DNA of 32,217 nt from an uncultured Fidelibacterota bacterium (GTDB taxonomy: Bacteria > Fidelibacterota > Marinisomatia > Marinisomatales > TCS55). The notes beneath the pieces are model-generated. The model did no database searches. It saw only the letters and a program-made list of their open reading frames with translations, and was not told the DNA's origin. Numbering within the stretch: the stretch's first letter is position 1; every line of letters begins with the position of its first letter. The stretch covers positions 1 to 32,217 of the forward strand of contig CAJXWT010000017.1 of NCBI GenBank assembly GCA_913062595.1, given 5' to 3'. This document shows positions 22,967-32,195 of this stretch, one piece after another. A program made the translations under genes and the position numbers.

Positions 22967-24346
22967 GTGATTACACCAAAATATAATATAGGAATTTTGC
23001 CTATTATTTTCGTTCTTTTTGCTGGTTTTTTACACAGTGCTGAACAAAAAGTCTATCGTGTTCCCATTCAAGGTGTCATTGATTTGGGTCTTCCTGCGTT
23101 TGTTGAGCGAGTAATAGAGGAAGCTGAGAACGATCAAGTTGAAGTTATTATTTTTGACATTGATACTTTTGGTGGACGCGTAGATGCAGCTACACAAATA
23201 AAAGATGCTATTCTTGGTTCAGGTGTGCCGACCGTTGCCTTTATTAATCGACGGGCGATTTCTGCTGGAGCGTTAATTTCATTATCCTGTGAGACCATAT
23301 ACATGACTAGCGGCGGTACAATTGGTGCTGCCACTGCTGTGGATATGTCCGGGAAAAAAGCATCAGAAAAAGTGATAAGCTATATGCGCGAGGAAATGGC
23401 ATCCACCGCGGAGAGTCGGGACCGCAATACTATAATTGCCAAATGTATGGTCGATGAAGAATTGTCATTTACCCACGTAATTATTGATGGTGATTCAGTT
23501 GAAGTAACCGATCTAGAAGGACGTAAAGAAGGGAAACTGATTACCTTAACCACCGAGCAGGCTTTAAAGTATAAAATTGCTGATGGCACTGCTGAAGATA
23601 TGGATGAACTCTTAGCATCATTAGAACTTAGCGAAGCTACTGTAAAATCATTTTCTGAGAACTGGTCTGAGAATCTCGTGCGGTTTCTTACTAATCCTGT
23701 TGTCGCCTCATTGCTAACAACATTTGGGTTTTTGGGTATATTATTTGAATTACAGAGTCCCGGATGGGGTATACCAGGAACTTTTGGCGCAGTTTGTCTT
23801 GCTTTATCGTTGGGCGCCTCCGCTATTGTGAAGTTGGCTACAATGTCTGATTTGTTGATCGTTTTGGTCGGATTGGTTTTATTAATGGTTGAAGGATTTT
23901 TAATTCCTGGTTTTGGTATTGCTGGTGTCGCCGGTATTGGTGTCATCCTCTGGGGCCTATACTTACTATTATTACCAGATGTACCCGTATCTGAAGAAGT
24001 TTATCATTCTGCCTTGACTGGATTAACGATCGGTCTTATTGGTGGAGTTATCGCATTAGTTTTGCTCTTTAGAATGGTAACCAAGACGAAATTTTGGACT
24101 AAATTAACGTTCCCGGGAGTAGAAAGTCAGGAAGAAGGATACAGTACCTCTATCGGGCTTGAGAATTTGGTTGGGAAAAGTGGTGTAGCTACTTCAGATT
24201 TGAGACCGTCTGGGTGGGTTCTTTTGGGAGATCAGAAAATATTTGTTGTAACTGAGGGCGAATTTGTTAAGAAAGATCAATCAATTAAAATTTTATCTGT
24301 TGACGGCAATCGAGTGGTTGTCAGAGTTAATGCAATTGAATCATAG
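22967..24346 (+). CDS. NfeD-family membrane-bound serine protease (long form, ClpP-class domain plus NfeD domain)
   Basis: A 459-aa protein. Signal peptide or anchor (about 8-24), a ClpP/SppA-like protease domain (about 28-225) with FDIDTFGGRVDAA and the nucleophile Ser99 in RRAISAGALI, a membrane domain of four to five helices (about 236-370), and a C-terminal OB-fold NfeD domain (about 390-459; GKSGVATSDLRPSG, VVRVNAIES). The general-base Lys should be among Lys130, 131 and 135. Characterised archaeal members (1510-N) cut stomatin C-termini, which fits the flotillin/stomatin-like gene nine bases downstream. The start is the GTG at 22967 after CCGGGGA. Confidence 0.9.
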   Translation: MITPKYNIGILPIIFVLFAGFLHSAEQKVYRVPIQGVIDLGLPAFVERVIEEAENDQVEVIIFDIDTFGGRVDAATQIKDAILGSGVPTVAFINRRAISAGALISLSCETIYMTSGGTIGAATAVDMSGKKASEKVISYMREEMASTAESRDRNTIIAKCMVDEELSFTHVIIDGDSVEVTDLEGRKEGKLITLTTEQALKYKIADGTAEDMDELLASLELSEATVKSFSENWSENLVRFLTNPVVASLLTTFGFLGILFELQSPGWGIPGTFGAVCLALSLGASAIVKLATMSDLLIVLVGLVLLMVEGFLIPGFGIAGVAGIGVILWGLYLLLLPDVPVSEEVYHSALTGLTIGLIGGVIALVLLFRMVTKTKFWTKLTFPGVESQEEGYSTSIGLENLVGKSGVATSDLRPSGWVLLGDQKIFVVTEGEFVKKDQSIKILSVDGNRVVVRVNAIES

Positions 24347-24355
24347 GAGTATATC

Positions 24356-25363
24356 ATGCTTACTTATCTAATGCTGGTTTTTGTTCTATTATTTATTCTT
24401 TTATTTTTTTATTTCGTCCCTTTGGGACTCTGGATCCAGGCTGTTGTAAGTCTTGGCATGGGTCGGATCACAATAATTGATCTTATCCGTATGCGCTTGA
24501 GAAAGATACCTCCCCGGCTTATTGTGGATAGTATTATCAATCTGCACAAGGCTGGATTGGAACAAGTTTCTGCTGGTATGATGGAGACACATCAACTTGC
24601 AGGAGGTAACGTTGTGAACGTTGCTTTTTCACTGATTGCAGCGAACAAAGCTAAAATCCCACTTGATTTTGAAACTTCCACAGCTATTGATCTCGCTGGT
24701 CGGGATGTAAAGACGGCGGTGGAAACCAGTGTTTATCCCAAGGTAATTGATGCCCCCCATACGGGTACGCTCGCGGCGGTGGCCAAGGATGGTATTGAGG
24801 TTAAGGCCCGCGCACGTGTTACCGTGCGGACCAACATTCCCGGTCTTGTAGGAGGTGCGACTGATGAAACGATTATCGCCCGGGTTGGTGAAGGTATTGT
24901 CAGTGCGATTGGATCCTCCGATTCCTACAAGGATGTACTCGAGAATCCCGACTCAATCTCAAGGTTTGTGCTGGAAAAAGGCCTAGATGCAGGTACTGCT
25001 TACGAAATTCTCAGTATTGACATTGCTGATGTGGACGTGGGCAAAAATGTTGGCGCCCAACTGCAGGCTGATCAAGCTGAAGCCGATTTACGAGTGGCGC
25101 AGGCGAGGGCGGAGACGCGGCGAGCCATGGCGGTGGCGGAAGAGCAGGAAATGAAAGCGCGTACTCAGGAAATGCAAGCTAAGGTTGTTGCATCAGAAGC
25201 GGAAGTGCCATTGGCAATGGCCCAGGCGTTTCGTGAAGGGAAGCTGGGTGTCTTTGATTATGTTAACATGCGCAATATTCAGGCGGATACAGAAATGCGG
25301 GAATCTATTTCCGGCGGAAAAGACACAGAATCTACTGCACCACCCGAACGGAACAAGGACTAA
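24356..25363 (+). CDS. floA: Flotillin-like membrane-microdomain scaffold FloA
   Basis: An SPFH-domain scaffold of the UPF0365/FloA family, 335 aa, typical length. An N-terminal hairpin helix (about 3-30) anchors it. The SPFH core follows ([63 protein letters not shown]), then an Ala/Glu-rich coiled coil (about 235-285, [17 protein letters not shown]). The ATG at 24356 has TAGGAG at 24345-24350. It partners the NfeD protease upstream, as in other bacteria. A stretch around 25091-25140 in the coiled coil is about 70% GC, far above neighbouring DNA. Confidence 0.95.
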   Translation: MLTYLMLVFVLLFILLFFYFVPLGLWIQAVVSLGMGRITIIDLIRMRLRKIPPRLIVDSIINLHKAGLEQVSAGMMETHQLAGGNVVNVAFSLIAANKAKIPLDFETSTAIDLAGRDVKTAVETSVYPKVIDAPHTGTLAAVAKDGIEVKARARVTVRTNIPGLVGGATDETIIARVGEGIVSAIGSSDSYKDVLENPDSISRFVLEKGLDAGTAYEILSIDIADVDVGKNVGAQLQADQAEADLRVAQARAETRRAMAVAEEQEMKARTQEMQAKVVASEAEVPLAMAQAFREGKLGVFDYVNMRNIQADTEMRESISGGKDTESTAPPERNKD

Positions 25364-25861
25364 ATGGAAGGCATAGGTTACTGGTTATTTTTGGCGGCAC
25401 TGTATTTTCTGTTGTCATTGATGAAAAAACGACGGCAAAAATCAGCACGCCGCATGCTAGATCAAGATGAATCGGTTCCGGAATCTGATCAGCAGCCAGG
25501 CCCTTTTCAATCGGAAACTCTGCAAGATCTATTCAACGAAGTTAAAAATTTTGGTCAGGATATTCTTGAACCAGGTGCAGGTGAAATCGCTGATTATGAA
25601 TTTGAAGAACCAACAGACATAGAAGAACAACCAGAAATAATTGACGAACCAGAACCAGTCGAATCCTCACGTGCTATTTTTAAGGATCTCTCAGGAGCAG
25701 CTCCCGAACCGATTCATAAAGAATATTTAATAAAGAAAAAAGTATTCTCATTTAACCAATTTATTGATCCATTATTGAAAGATATTGATAGACTAAAACT
25801 GGCTATAATCTTAAAAGAAGTTTTAGATAAACCGCGCGCGTTAAAGCGGTCTATACGGTGA
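25364..25861 (+). CDS. Small acidic single-pass membrane protein, third gene of the flotillin operon
   Basis: A 165-aa protein of unknown function. One N-terminal membrane helix (about 5-20) is followed by basic KKRRQK, a long disordered region very rich in Glu, Pro and Asp (about 33-105) and a short helical C-terminus ending LKLAIILKEVLDKPRALKRS. That ending resembles a C-terminal motif I recall from small acidic proteins in FCB-type bacteria, but I cannot name the family. The ATG follows the floA stop directly (zero gap), so it is translationally coupled and probably localises with floA. Confidence 0.75.
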   Translation: MEGIGYWLFLAALYFLLSLMKKRRQKSARRMLDQDESVPESDQQPGPFQSETLQDLFNEVKNFGQDILEPGAGEIADYEFEEPTDIEEQPEIIDEPEPVESSRAIFKDLSGAAPEPIHKEYLIKKKVFSFNQFIDPLLKDIDRLKLAIILKEVLDKPRALKRSIR

Positions 25862-25868
25862 GTTAATA

Positions 25869-26462
25869 CTATACTAGTTGATTATAAATGTCCGTAATAG
25901 AGCCGCGAAGCTCTTCTTCTGTACCATCATTATGAATTACGAAATCAGCCAGTGCTATTTTCTCTTCTTCTGGCCACTGTAGATCTATTCGTTTCAAAAT
26001 TTCGTCTCTGGTAAGTGTCTCGCGCTGCAAAGCACGTTCCATTCGAACTTTAAGTAAAGCGGTTATTACGATAACATAATCCATGTGGGTATCGGCCCCT
26101 GATTCATAGATCAGGGCAGCATCGACGACAAAGATATCATATGTACCATTTTTAAGTGCATCTTCAAAATTTTTATCAATTTCCTGGAATACGTAGGGAT
26201 GGATGATCGAGTTTAACTTGAGCTGATGATCCTGATCCTGGAACGCAATCCGGGCTAATTTATTATTATCAATTTTTTCATCACCGCTCATAATATCAGT
26301 ACCAAATTCGGCGATCAACTCGCTTTGAATTGTTTCATTATTTTTGAGAATATTTTTCGCTTCCTTGTCTGCATCAAAAATAAAAGAACCAAGCTCATTC
26401 AGAATTTTACTTGCAGTACTTTTTCCTGTACCAATTCCGCCAGTTAAAGCAACACGCAGCAT
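25869..26462 (-). CDS. coaE: Dephospho-CoA kinase
   Basis: The last step of coenzyme A synthesis: phosphorylates the ribose 3'-OH of dephospho-CoA. The 197-aa protein has P-loop GGIGTGKST (8-16), FDADKEAKNIL with the catalytic Asp, FVVDAALIYESGAD, and the LID Arg region (RMERALQRETL). It follows adk by two bases and converges with the small acidic gene on the other strand, seven bases apart, with no clear terminator. Confidence 0.94.
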   Translation of the reverse strand: MLRVALTGGIGTGKSTASKILNELGSFIFDADKEAKNILKNNETIQSELIAEFGTDIMSGDEKIDNNKLARIAFQDQDHQLKLNSIIHPYVFQEIDKNFEDALKNGTYDIFVVDAALIYESGADTHMDYVIVITALLKVRMERALQRETLTRDEILKRIDLQWPEEEKIALADFVIHNDGTEEELRGSITDIYNQLV

Positions 26463-26464
26463 TT

Positions 26465-27106
26465 CTAGGCTAGCACCTCTAGTATATTGTTTTTGATAAC
26501 AGCAATATCTCCTTGTCCATCTATGGTTATTATTAATCCTTTATTGGTGTAATAATCCAGTAGTGGTGCAGTTTGTTCATTGTATACCGTCAATCGATTG
26601 AGAACAACTTCATCCTTGTCATCTGATCGCTGTACAAGTTCTCCACTACAGATGTCACAACGACCTTCCGTTTTTGGTGGATTAAATAGCAGATTTGTAA
26701 TAGAATCGCATTGTTTGCATGATCGGCGGCTGGATAACCGTTTTACGATAGTATCCGTATCCAGTTCAATGGATACAACTGCATCAAGAACCTGATTTGT
26801 TCTCTCAAGTATATCATCTAAGCCCTCCGCTTGGGGAATTGTACGGGGGAATCCATCCAATAGATAACCGTTTTCAGAGTCTGGCTGTTGTAGTCGTTTT
26901 TCCATCATTTCCAATAAAATGTTGTCAGGTACCAAGTAACCTCTATCCATGAATGATTTGGCCTTTATTCCGACAGTAGACTGTTGTGCTATTTCTTCTC
27001 GTAATATGTCTCCAGTCGATAAATGTAATATATCAAAATGATCCTTTATCAGTGTTGCTTGTGTTCCCTTTCCAACCCCCGGTGGACCAATAAAAATTAA
27101 ACGCAT
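26465..27106 (-). CDS. adk: Adenylate kinase with zinc-type LID
   Basis: Interconverts ATP + AMP and 2 ADP. The 213-aa long form has P-loop GPPGVGKGT (7-15), STGDILREE, LLDGFPRTIPQAE and a LID containing Cys130, Cys133, Cys150 and Cys153 (two CxxC pairs), the four-Cys structural zinc site also found in Gram-positive enzymes. The ATG at 27106 follows the transporter's stop by 29 bases. It probably shares a transcript with coaE. Confidence 0.95.
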   Translation of the reverse strand: MRLIFIGPPGVGKGTQATLIKDHFDILHLSTGDILREEIAQQSTVGIKAKSFMDRGYLVPDNILLEMMEKRLQQPDSENGYLLDGFPRTIPQAEGLDDILERTNQVLDAVVSIELDTDTIVKRLSSRRSCKQCDSITNLLFNPPKTEGRCDICSGELVQRSDDKDEVVLNRLTVYNEQTAPLLDYYTNKGLIITIDGQGDIAVIKNNILEVLA

Positions 27107-27135
27107 GGTATTAAAACCTTCTTATAATAATACGC

Positions 27136-28353
27136 TTAAATCAGCAACCCTGCAATGGTTGCTGTAAGCCAGGATGCCAGTGCACCGCCGAACATGGCTT
27201 TCAGCCCTAATTTAGCCAGATCTTTGCGTCTTTCTGGAGCAATGCCACCAATACCGCCTAGTTGAATTCCTACCGAAGCAAAATTTGCAAAGCCGCAAAG
27301 GGCATAACTAGCAATGATAGCCGATCGATCCGAAATGGAATTTGTGGCCATTAAATCGGCAAGATCGCCATAGGCAATAAGTTCAGTTAAAACGAGTTTT
27401 TCACCCATAAGAGATCCGATAATACCCGCTTCATTCCAGGGCACACCCATGACCCATGCCAATGGACTGAATATCCAACCTAGGATTTGCTGTAGGCTAA
27501 GATCCATCAAACCCAAGATTGCGTTTACCATAGCAATTATAGCTACGAAGGCGACCAGCATAGCAGCTACATTTGCCGCTAATTTCATACCATTAGTTGC
27601 GCCTCTAGAAAGCGCCTCCATAATATTGTCATCTTTTTTATCCAGTGCGATTTTTAAATTGCCAAAGGTCTCGGATGCTTCTGTTTCTGGATATATAATT
27701 TTGGCGATAACTAACGCAGCTGGTGCACTCATGATCGAAGCAGCCAACAAATGGCCAGCGATTCCCGGAATATCCCCCAGAATACTGACATACATTGCCA
27801 TGACACCCCCAGCTACTGTGGCAAAGCCGCCGACCATTACCGCCATTAATTCTGATTTTGTCATCTTAGAAATAAAAGGCCGTACCAGCAGCGGTGCTTC
27901 TGTCTGACCAACAAAAATATTTCCTGAGACACATAGCGTTTCAGATCCGCTGGTGCCCATTGATTTCTGCATGATACGGGCAATCCATTTTACTATTAAC
28001 TGCATAATACCTAAATGATAAAAGACTGCAATAAGCGAAGAAAAGAAAATCAAGGTGGGCAGGATTCGGAAAGCAAAGTTCATTAGTGGATCTTCTACAA
28101 CCCCATGCCTAAACGATTTGAATAAGAAATCACTGCCGGCATCAGAGAAGCTGAGCAAATATTTTATACCAATATCAATCGCGCCAAAGAACGGTACACC
28201 AATAGGTGTTTTCAAAATGATAATGGCAAATAGTAGTTGTATTCCCAACCCCCAGGTTACCAACTGCCAAGAAATAGCCTTACGGTTGTTGGACATTGCC
28301 AGGGCAATGCTCAATAATACCAGAATGCCAGCTATACCAATTAAACGTTCCAT
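27136..28353 (-). CDS. Concentrative nucleoside transporter (NupC/CNT family)
   Basis: An ion-coupled nucleoside importer in the inner membrane. The 405-aa protein has the CNT layout: N-terminal helices, the gate/core region (PTLIFFSSLIAVFYHLG), the nucleoside-binding motif GNIFVGQTEAPLLVRPF, GGFATVAGGVMAMYV, GEKLVLTELIAY and ALCGFANFASVGIQLGGIGGIAPERR. Length is typical. Next to tdk and cdd, it most likely brings in pyrimidine nucleosides for salvage, although CNT specificity is not certain from sequence. It starts six bases after tdk. Confidence 0.92.
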   Translation of the reverse strand: MERLIGIAGILVLLSIALAMSNNRKAISWQLVTWGLGIQLLFAIIILKTPIGVPFFGAIDIGIKYLLSFSDAGSDFLFKSFRHGVVEDPLMNFAFRILPTLIFFSSLIAVFYHLGIMQLIVKWIARIMQKSMGTSGSETLCVSGNIFVGQTEAPLLVRPFISKMTKSELMAVMVGGFATVAGGVMAMYVSILGDIPGIAGHLLAASIMSAPAALVIAKIIYPETEASETFGNLKIALDKKDDNIMEALSRGATNGMKLAANVAAMLVAFVAIIAMVNAILGLMDLSLQQILGWIFSPLAWVMGVPWNEAGIIGSLMGEKLVLTELIAYGDLADLMATNSISDRSAIIASYALCGFANFASVGIQLGGIGGIAPERRKDLAKLGLKAMFGGALASWLTATIAGLLI

Positions 28354-28359
28354 TGATTA

Positions 28360-28914
28360 TTACGGTGCTTCAAAACAATGTCTGCATCTGGCCTCATAAA
28401 TATCCGTTTCGCCGATGACTACCTGTGCAGCTTCTTTGGTAAGCCGTTGTGTGTAAGACGCGGGGTTCCCGCAGACGATACATATAGCCTGCAGCTTATC
28501 CAGATAGTCAGCTTCACACATGATACCTGGCATTGGGCCAAAAGGAACGCCGCGATAATCAGTATCCAACCCGGCAATAATTACGCGTTTTCCATTGGCG
28601 GCAAGATCTTTGGCTGTAGTTATGATATTGTCATCAAAAAATTGGACCTCATCAATACCAACCACGTCCGCATCTTTTGCCAGAGGTGCTATTTCTGCCG
28701 CGGACTCTACAAGTAATGATTTCAATTGTAATTGGTTATGAGAAACAATATTTCCTTCCTCGTATCTTGTGTCTATTTTGGGTTTGAATATTGCCACACC
28801 CAATCGCGCGATTTCGGCCCTTCGCAGCCGCCGAATCAACTCTTCTGTTTTACCACTGAACATATTTCCGCATATAACTTCGATCCAGCCAGAATTATTT
28901 GGTTTATTGGTCAT
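28360..28914 (-). CDS. tdk: Thymidine kinase, type II
   Basis: Phosphorylates thymidine or deoxyuridine to the monophosphate. The 184-aa protein has P-loop GNMFSGKTEE (16-25), catalytic Glu89 in GIDEVQFF, the lasso region FGPMPGIMCEADY and a structural zinc site made by Cys145/148 and Cys177/180. The ATG at 28914 overlaps the cdd stop by four bases, so the two salvage enzymes are coupled. Confidence 0.95.
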   Translation of the reverse strand: MTNKPNNSGWIEVICGNMFSGKTEELIRRLRRAEIARLGVAIFKPKIDTRYEEGNIVSHNQLQLKSLLVESAAEIAPLAKDADVVGIDEVQFFDDNIITTAKDLAANGKRVIIAGLDTDYRGVPFGPMPGIMCEADYLDKLQAICIVCGNPASYTQRLTKEAAQVVIGETDIYEARCRHCFEAP

Positions 28915-29294
28915 GGAAGCATATCCTCGCCGAACGCATCGGGCAATAGATCAGCACTGGTTGTTTCAAAGAGATTTCCATTTCCATCAGCAATATATAT
29001 TGTTATATCACCGCAAATATCCCAGATTACCTGGCGGCAGGCACCGCATGGTTTACCGCCATTCGCTGTGGCTACGGCCAGTGCATTAAATTTTTTATGT
29101 CCTGCTGATAACGCATTATAGATAGCTATTCGTTCAGCACAGCAAGTAAGTCCGTAACTACTGGATTCAACATTACAGCCACCAATTATTTCACCAGATT
29201 TGGTAAGCACTGCTGCGCCAACTGTGTAATTTGAATAAGGTGCTACCGCTTGTTTGCGCATCGCCATAGCTTCTTTTACTACAGAATCTTTCAT
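28911..29294 (-). CDS. cdd: Cytidine deaminase
   Basis: Converts cytidine or deoxycytidine to uridine or deoxyuridine. The 127-aa tetrameric-type enzyme has zinc ligand Cys52 and catalytic Glu54 (CAERIA) and zinc ligands Cys83 and Cys86 (PCGACRQ). The products are substrates for the thymidine kinase downstream. It starts one base after the rhomboid gene ends. Confidence 0.95.
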   Translation of the reverse strand: MKDSVVKEAMAMRKQAVAPYSNYTVGAAVLTKSGEIIGGCNVESSSYGLTCCAERIAIYNALSAGHKKFNALAVATANGGKPCGACRQVIWDICGDITIYIADGNGNLFETTSADLLPDAFGEDMLP

Positions 29295-29295
29295 T

Positions 29296-29940
29296 TTATT
29301 CTATCCTAATTTTCTTAAATACCTGATTCAACACCACGCCGGAAACAAATCCACCCAAATGAGCAAACCATGCTGTTCCGCCAGTTTCTTCAACACCCAG
29401 GGTTCCCAGACCTGCAGTGAGGTTGGATAAAAACCAGATTCCAATAACAACCATAGCCGGGACGCGAATGAAGGTAATAAAAATGATTAATATTACTAAA
29501 ACATGTACCGTAGCTCGGGGAAACCGAATCAGGTAAGCACCAAGTACTCCTGCGATCGCTCCGCTGGCACCTACCATTGGTATCTGAGAGCCTGTATTTA
29601 CTTGTATTTGCGCCAGAGCAGCTCCCATACCGCAGATTAGATAGAATAACACATAACGCTTATGCCCCAACACACTTTCTATATTATCACCAAAGATCCA
29701 GAGAAACCACATGTTGAAAATAATATGCATTAATCCGCCATGCATGAACATGGACGTAAATACTGTTATAACTGATGGAGCTGCAGGTGTAAGTGCATAT
29801 GTGCTGATAATATGATCTAATGATTCTGGCGGCAGGATAAAATATTGATAAATGAAAACCAGGCTATTGATTCCGATTATAGTATAGGTAACGAATGGAA
29901 AAAGGATTCTGGGGTTATCGTCTTTATAAGGGAAGAACAT
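29296..29940 (-). CDS. Rhomboid-family intramembrane serine protease
   Basis: A 214-aa six-helix protease. The catalytic dyad is Ser126 in GASGAIAGVLGAY and His194 in WFAHLGGFVSG. FMHGGLMHIIFNMWFLWIFG (about 66-84) is the loop-1/helix-2 region with the conserved HxxxN. The start shares a base with the stop of the M23 gene (TAATG), so they are coupled. The substrate is unknown. Confidence 0.93.
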   Translation of the reverse strand: MFFPYKDDNPRILFPFVTYTIIGINSLVFIYQYFILPPESLDHIISTYALTPAAPSVITVFTSMFMHGGLMHIIFNMWFLWIFGDNIESVLGHKRYVLFYLICGMGAALAQIQVNTGSQIPMVGASGAIAGVLGAYLIRFPRATVHVLVILIIFITFIRVPAMVVIGIWFLSNLTAGLGTLGVEETGGTAWFAHLGGFVSGVVLNQVFKKIRIE

Positions 29941-32195
29941 TAATCTACCGTAAATGTAGTACTGCCGGACACCTGGTTTCCAGCCTGGTCCGAAAGCGAA
30001 TATTCTAGCGTATGTTCACCGGCATTCAGCGGAGTTGGTAGATAATAATAGAGCTCTTTTTTTAGGGGCTGAAAGGCATATCTTACTGGTTCACCATCCA
30101 GTTTCATACTCATTGTTTGTTCATCAGAACTAATGCCCGATAGATAGTCATCAGCGATCACTGAAATGGTTCGTACATCCTTATAATGGAATTTACCGCC
30201 ATTGGCCGGATACACTCTGCGCACAAATGGCGGATCTGTATCCTGGATAATACCGATGGCATCAAAGCTGAGTAACGTGCTGGACATGATCAATCGGTTT
30301 GGTAAATTAATAGTTGGCAGGAACGTCCAGCCGCTTTTCTGATTGTAATAATATAAAGCCGTATTTGGCATATCTTTTATTTGGCGATTGTATCGTATAC
30401 CGATTCGGATTGTATCCTTAAGGGCAAGCTCATAAGGCTGAATTTGATATATAAGTGATTGTAAAGTTCCGCCCTTTGGTTCAACAGGGTGATCGATAGC
30501 TTCGATCCAGACCAATGTTGTATCATAAATGGAAGTCTTGGTTATCTGAATGGAGCAATTTTTGTCTTTTGACAAGATATTGGTAACCTTGCCAGGCGCA
30601 ACAACAGTTGGCTTCAGATCCAGCTGAATGATGCGTTCAATGTCCCCATCAAAAAAGGCATCGATCCGTTGCACATTATAGAACAAGGATGGTAAAAGCA
30701 GATCTGTAGTATAAACAGTTGGCTGAACCTTCGTTAGGGGAATGGAAATATATTCATCTTCCTTTAGTAGTCTTAACGCAGTATTACCAGACGTAAAACC
30801 ATCAGTTTGTATTTGCATGATGATCTTGTGCTCGACCACACTAAACGTAATATCGATATCCATTTCTGTCAGGCTTTTATCAGCGTTGGGATCATGCCAT
30901 GTCAGTGGTGATCCATACACGCCGAGCTTGTTTTTTACAATGAATGATACACCATGTTTACCCAGTTTTGATTTGGGTAATTCAATACGAAGACCTGACC
31001 GTTCTTTTTTACTGTTAACAATAGTTAATTGTTCATCTGGATATCCATAAGCTGTATAGCTGTAACACGTAACTTTTGTCAGCGGAATATTCAGCGTAAC
31101 GGGCTGAATATTGAATTCAATCGTGTTATCCAGCCACTCAACATCCCTGATCGCTAATTTCACGGGAGGATAATTGATGACAGTGCCTTTGATAATGGTA
31201 GTGTTGCCCGCCGCGTCAGACACCTGGATCTCGATTTTGTGGTAACCAGGGGTCAGATTGAGTACACCGGATGTTCCATCAGGCACAATTGTTGTACTAG
31301 AAAATGTTTCCAGTTTGTATAGCTTAGTGAAGGAACCCAGATTTAGTCTGTGGAAGCGGTTTTCCCTAACCTGAGCGACGGTTGCCATTTGGTCATAATC
31401 CAGTTCATTATACTTAAGTGAAAAAACAGGTTCATCATCTACTAGTAGCTGAATAGATTGCACCTGGTATTTGTTTGCTGCCCCCTGTATTTTATCATCT
31501 ACCTCAATTGTTAAACCTATCGGACCAAAACAGCTCACTGTATCCGGGAATTGGAGGCCGCCCCCACTGGTCGCCGCAAATAAAGGAAAAACTCTGGGGA
31601 TTGAGCTGCCGTTAATCTTGGTCCCCGGAGATAAAGGAATAATACCCACCTGATGTACGCGAGGAGACCGGTAGTCTTCTACGGGAAGTCCATTGGTCAA
31701 TGGATTTAGAGGCTGTGTTTTGCTATTGCGCAATTCAAAGTGCAGGTGTGGACCGAATGAAGCACCGGTATTGCCGGTATAACCAATAATATCTCCCCTT
31801 TTAACGGGAAATTGTTGCGGTTTGAAATATTCATTGACCATGTAACTGTTATTTATGGATTGTAGGGTGAGAAGGATGGATTCTTGGCGAAATGAAAACT
31901 CTTCCAGATGCGCATATACTGCTGTATTGCCATCGTTCAGGGTTAGATATAGTGCCTTTCCGTACCCGCTGAAATTGGCCACCATTCGTGAAATATGTCC
32001 GTCGTCAATGGCATAAACTGGCCAGCCTGTTTCCTCCAGTGTTTTAATGTCTATGCCCATGTGGAAACCGCCATCACGGAATTCACCAAAGTTGGAGGAA
32101 AGGGCCTTGCTGCCAACTGTGGGCCAGCGGTAATTCTGGCCCGCGGCAATACAGATCATGGATATAATAATGAAACAGTAATGGTTGCGCTTCAT
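29940..32195 (-). CDS. Large secreted M23 (LytM-type) metallopeptidase with C-terminal Ig-like modules
   Basis: A 751-aa exported protein (signal peptide MKRNHYCFIIISMICIAAGQ). The peptidase domain is N-terminal (about 22-165), with zinc and catalytic residues His45 and Asp49 (HMGID), His96 (YAHLEEF) and His152 (GPHLHFEL); all are present, so it should be active on peptidoglycan cross-links or similar peptides. Unlike typical M23 proteins the remaining 590 residues follow the catalytic domain. They are beta-rich with at least two Ig-like modules ending in DxAGNxxx-type strands (about 307-345 and 655-751). The ATG is 22 bases from the window edge, and its promoter lies outside. Confidence 0.9.
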   Translation of the reverse strand: MKRNHYCFIIISMICIAAGQNYRWPTVGSKALSSNFGEFRDGGFHMGIDIKTLEETGWPVYAIDDGHISRMVANFSGYGKALYLTLNDGNTAVYAHLEEFSFRQESILLTLQSINNSYMVNEYFKPQQFPVKRGDIIGYTGNTGASFGPHLHFELRNSKTQPLNPLTNGLPVEDYRSPRVHQVGIIPLSPGTKINGSSIPRVFPLFAATSGGGLQFPDTVSCFGPIGLTIEVDDKIQGAANKYQVQSIQLLVDDEPVFSLKYNELDYDQMATVAQVRENRFHRLNLGSFTKLYKLETFSSTTIVPDGTSGVLNLTPGYHKIEIQVSDAAGNTTIIKGTVINYPPVKLAIRDVEWLDNTIEFNIQPVTLNIPLTKVTCYSYTAYGYPDEQLTIVNSKKERSGLRIELPKSKLGKHGVSFIVKNKLGVYGSPLTWHDPNADKSLTEMDIDITFSVVEHKIIMQIQTDGFTSGNTALRLLKEDEYISIPLTKVQPTVYTTDLLLPSLFYNVQRIDAFFDGDIERIIQLDLKPTVVAPGKVTNILSKDKNCSIQITKTSIYDTTLVWIEAIDHPVEPKGGTLQSLIYQIQPYELALKDTIRIGIRYNRQIKDMPNTALYYYNQKSGWTFLPTINLPNRLIMSSTLLSFDAIGIIQDTDPPFVRRVYPANGGKFHYKDVRTISVIADDYLSGISSDEQTMSMKLDGEPVRYAFQPLKKELYYYLPTPLNAGEHTLEYSLSDQAGNQVSGSTTFTVD

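Noticed and set aside
23380-23946. 188-codon open frame on the minus strand
   Set aside because: Lies wholly inside nfeD, low-complexity Asn/Pro/Ser composition, no motif and no Shine-Dalgarno; a shadow of the real gene.
27449-27907. 152-codon open frame on the plus strand within the nucleoside transporter
   Set aside because: Antisense to CNT motifs; its hydrophobic look only mirrors the membrane helices of the true gene.
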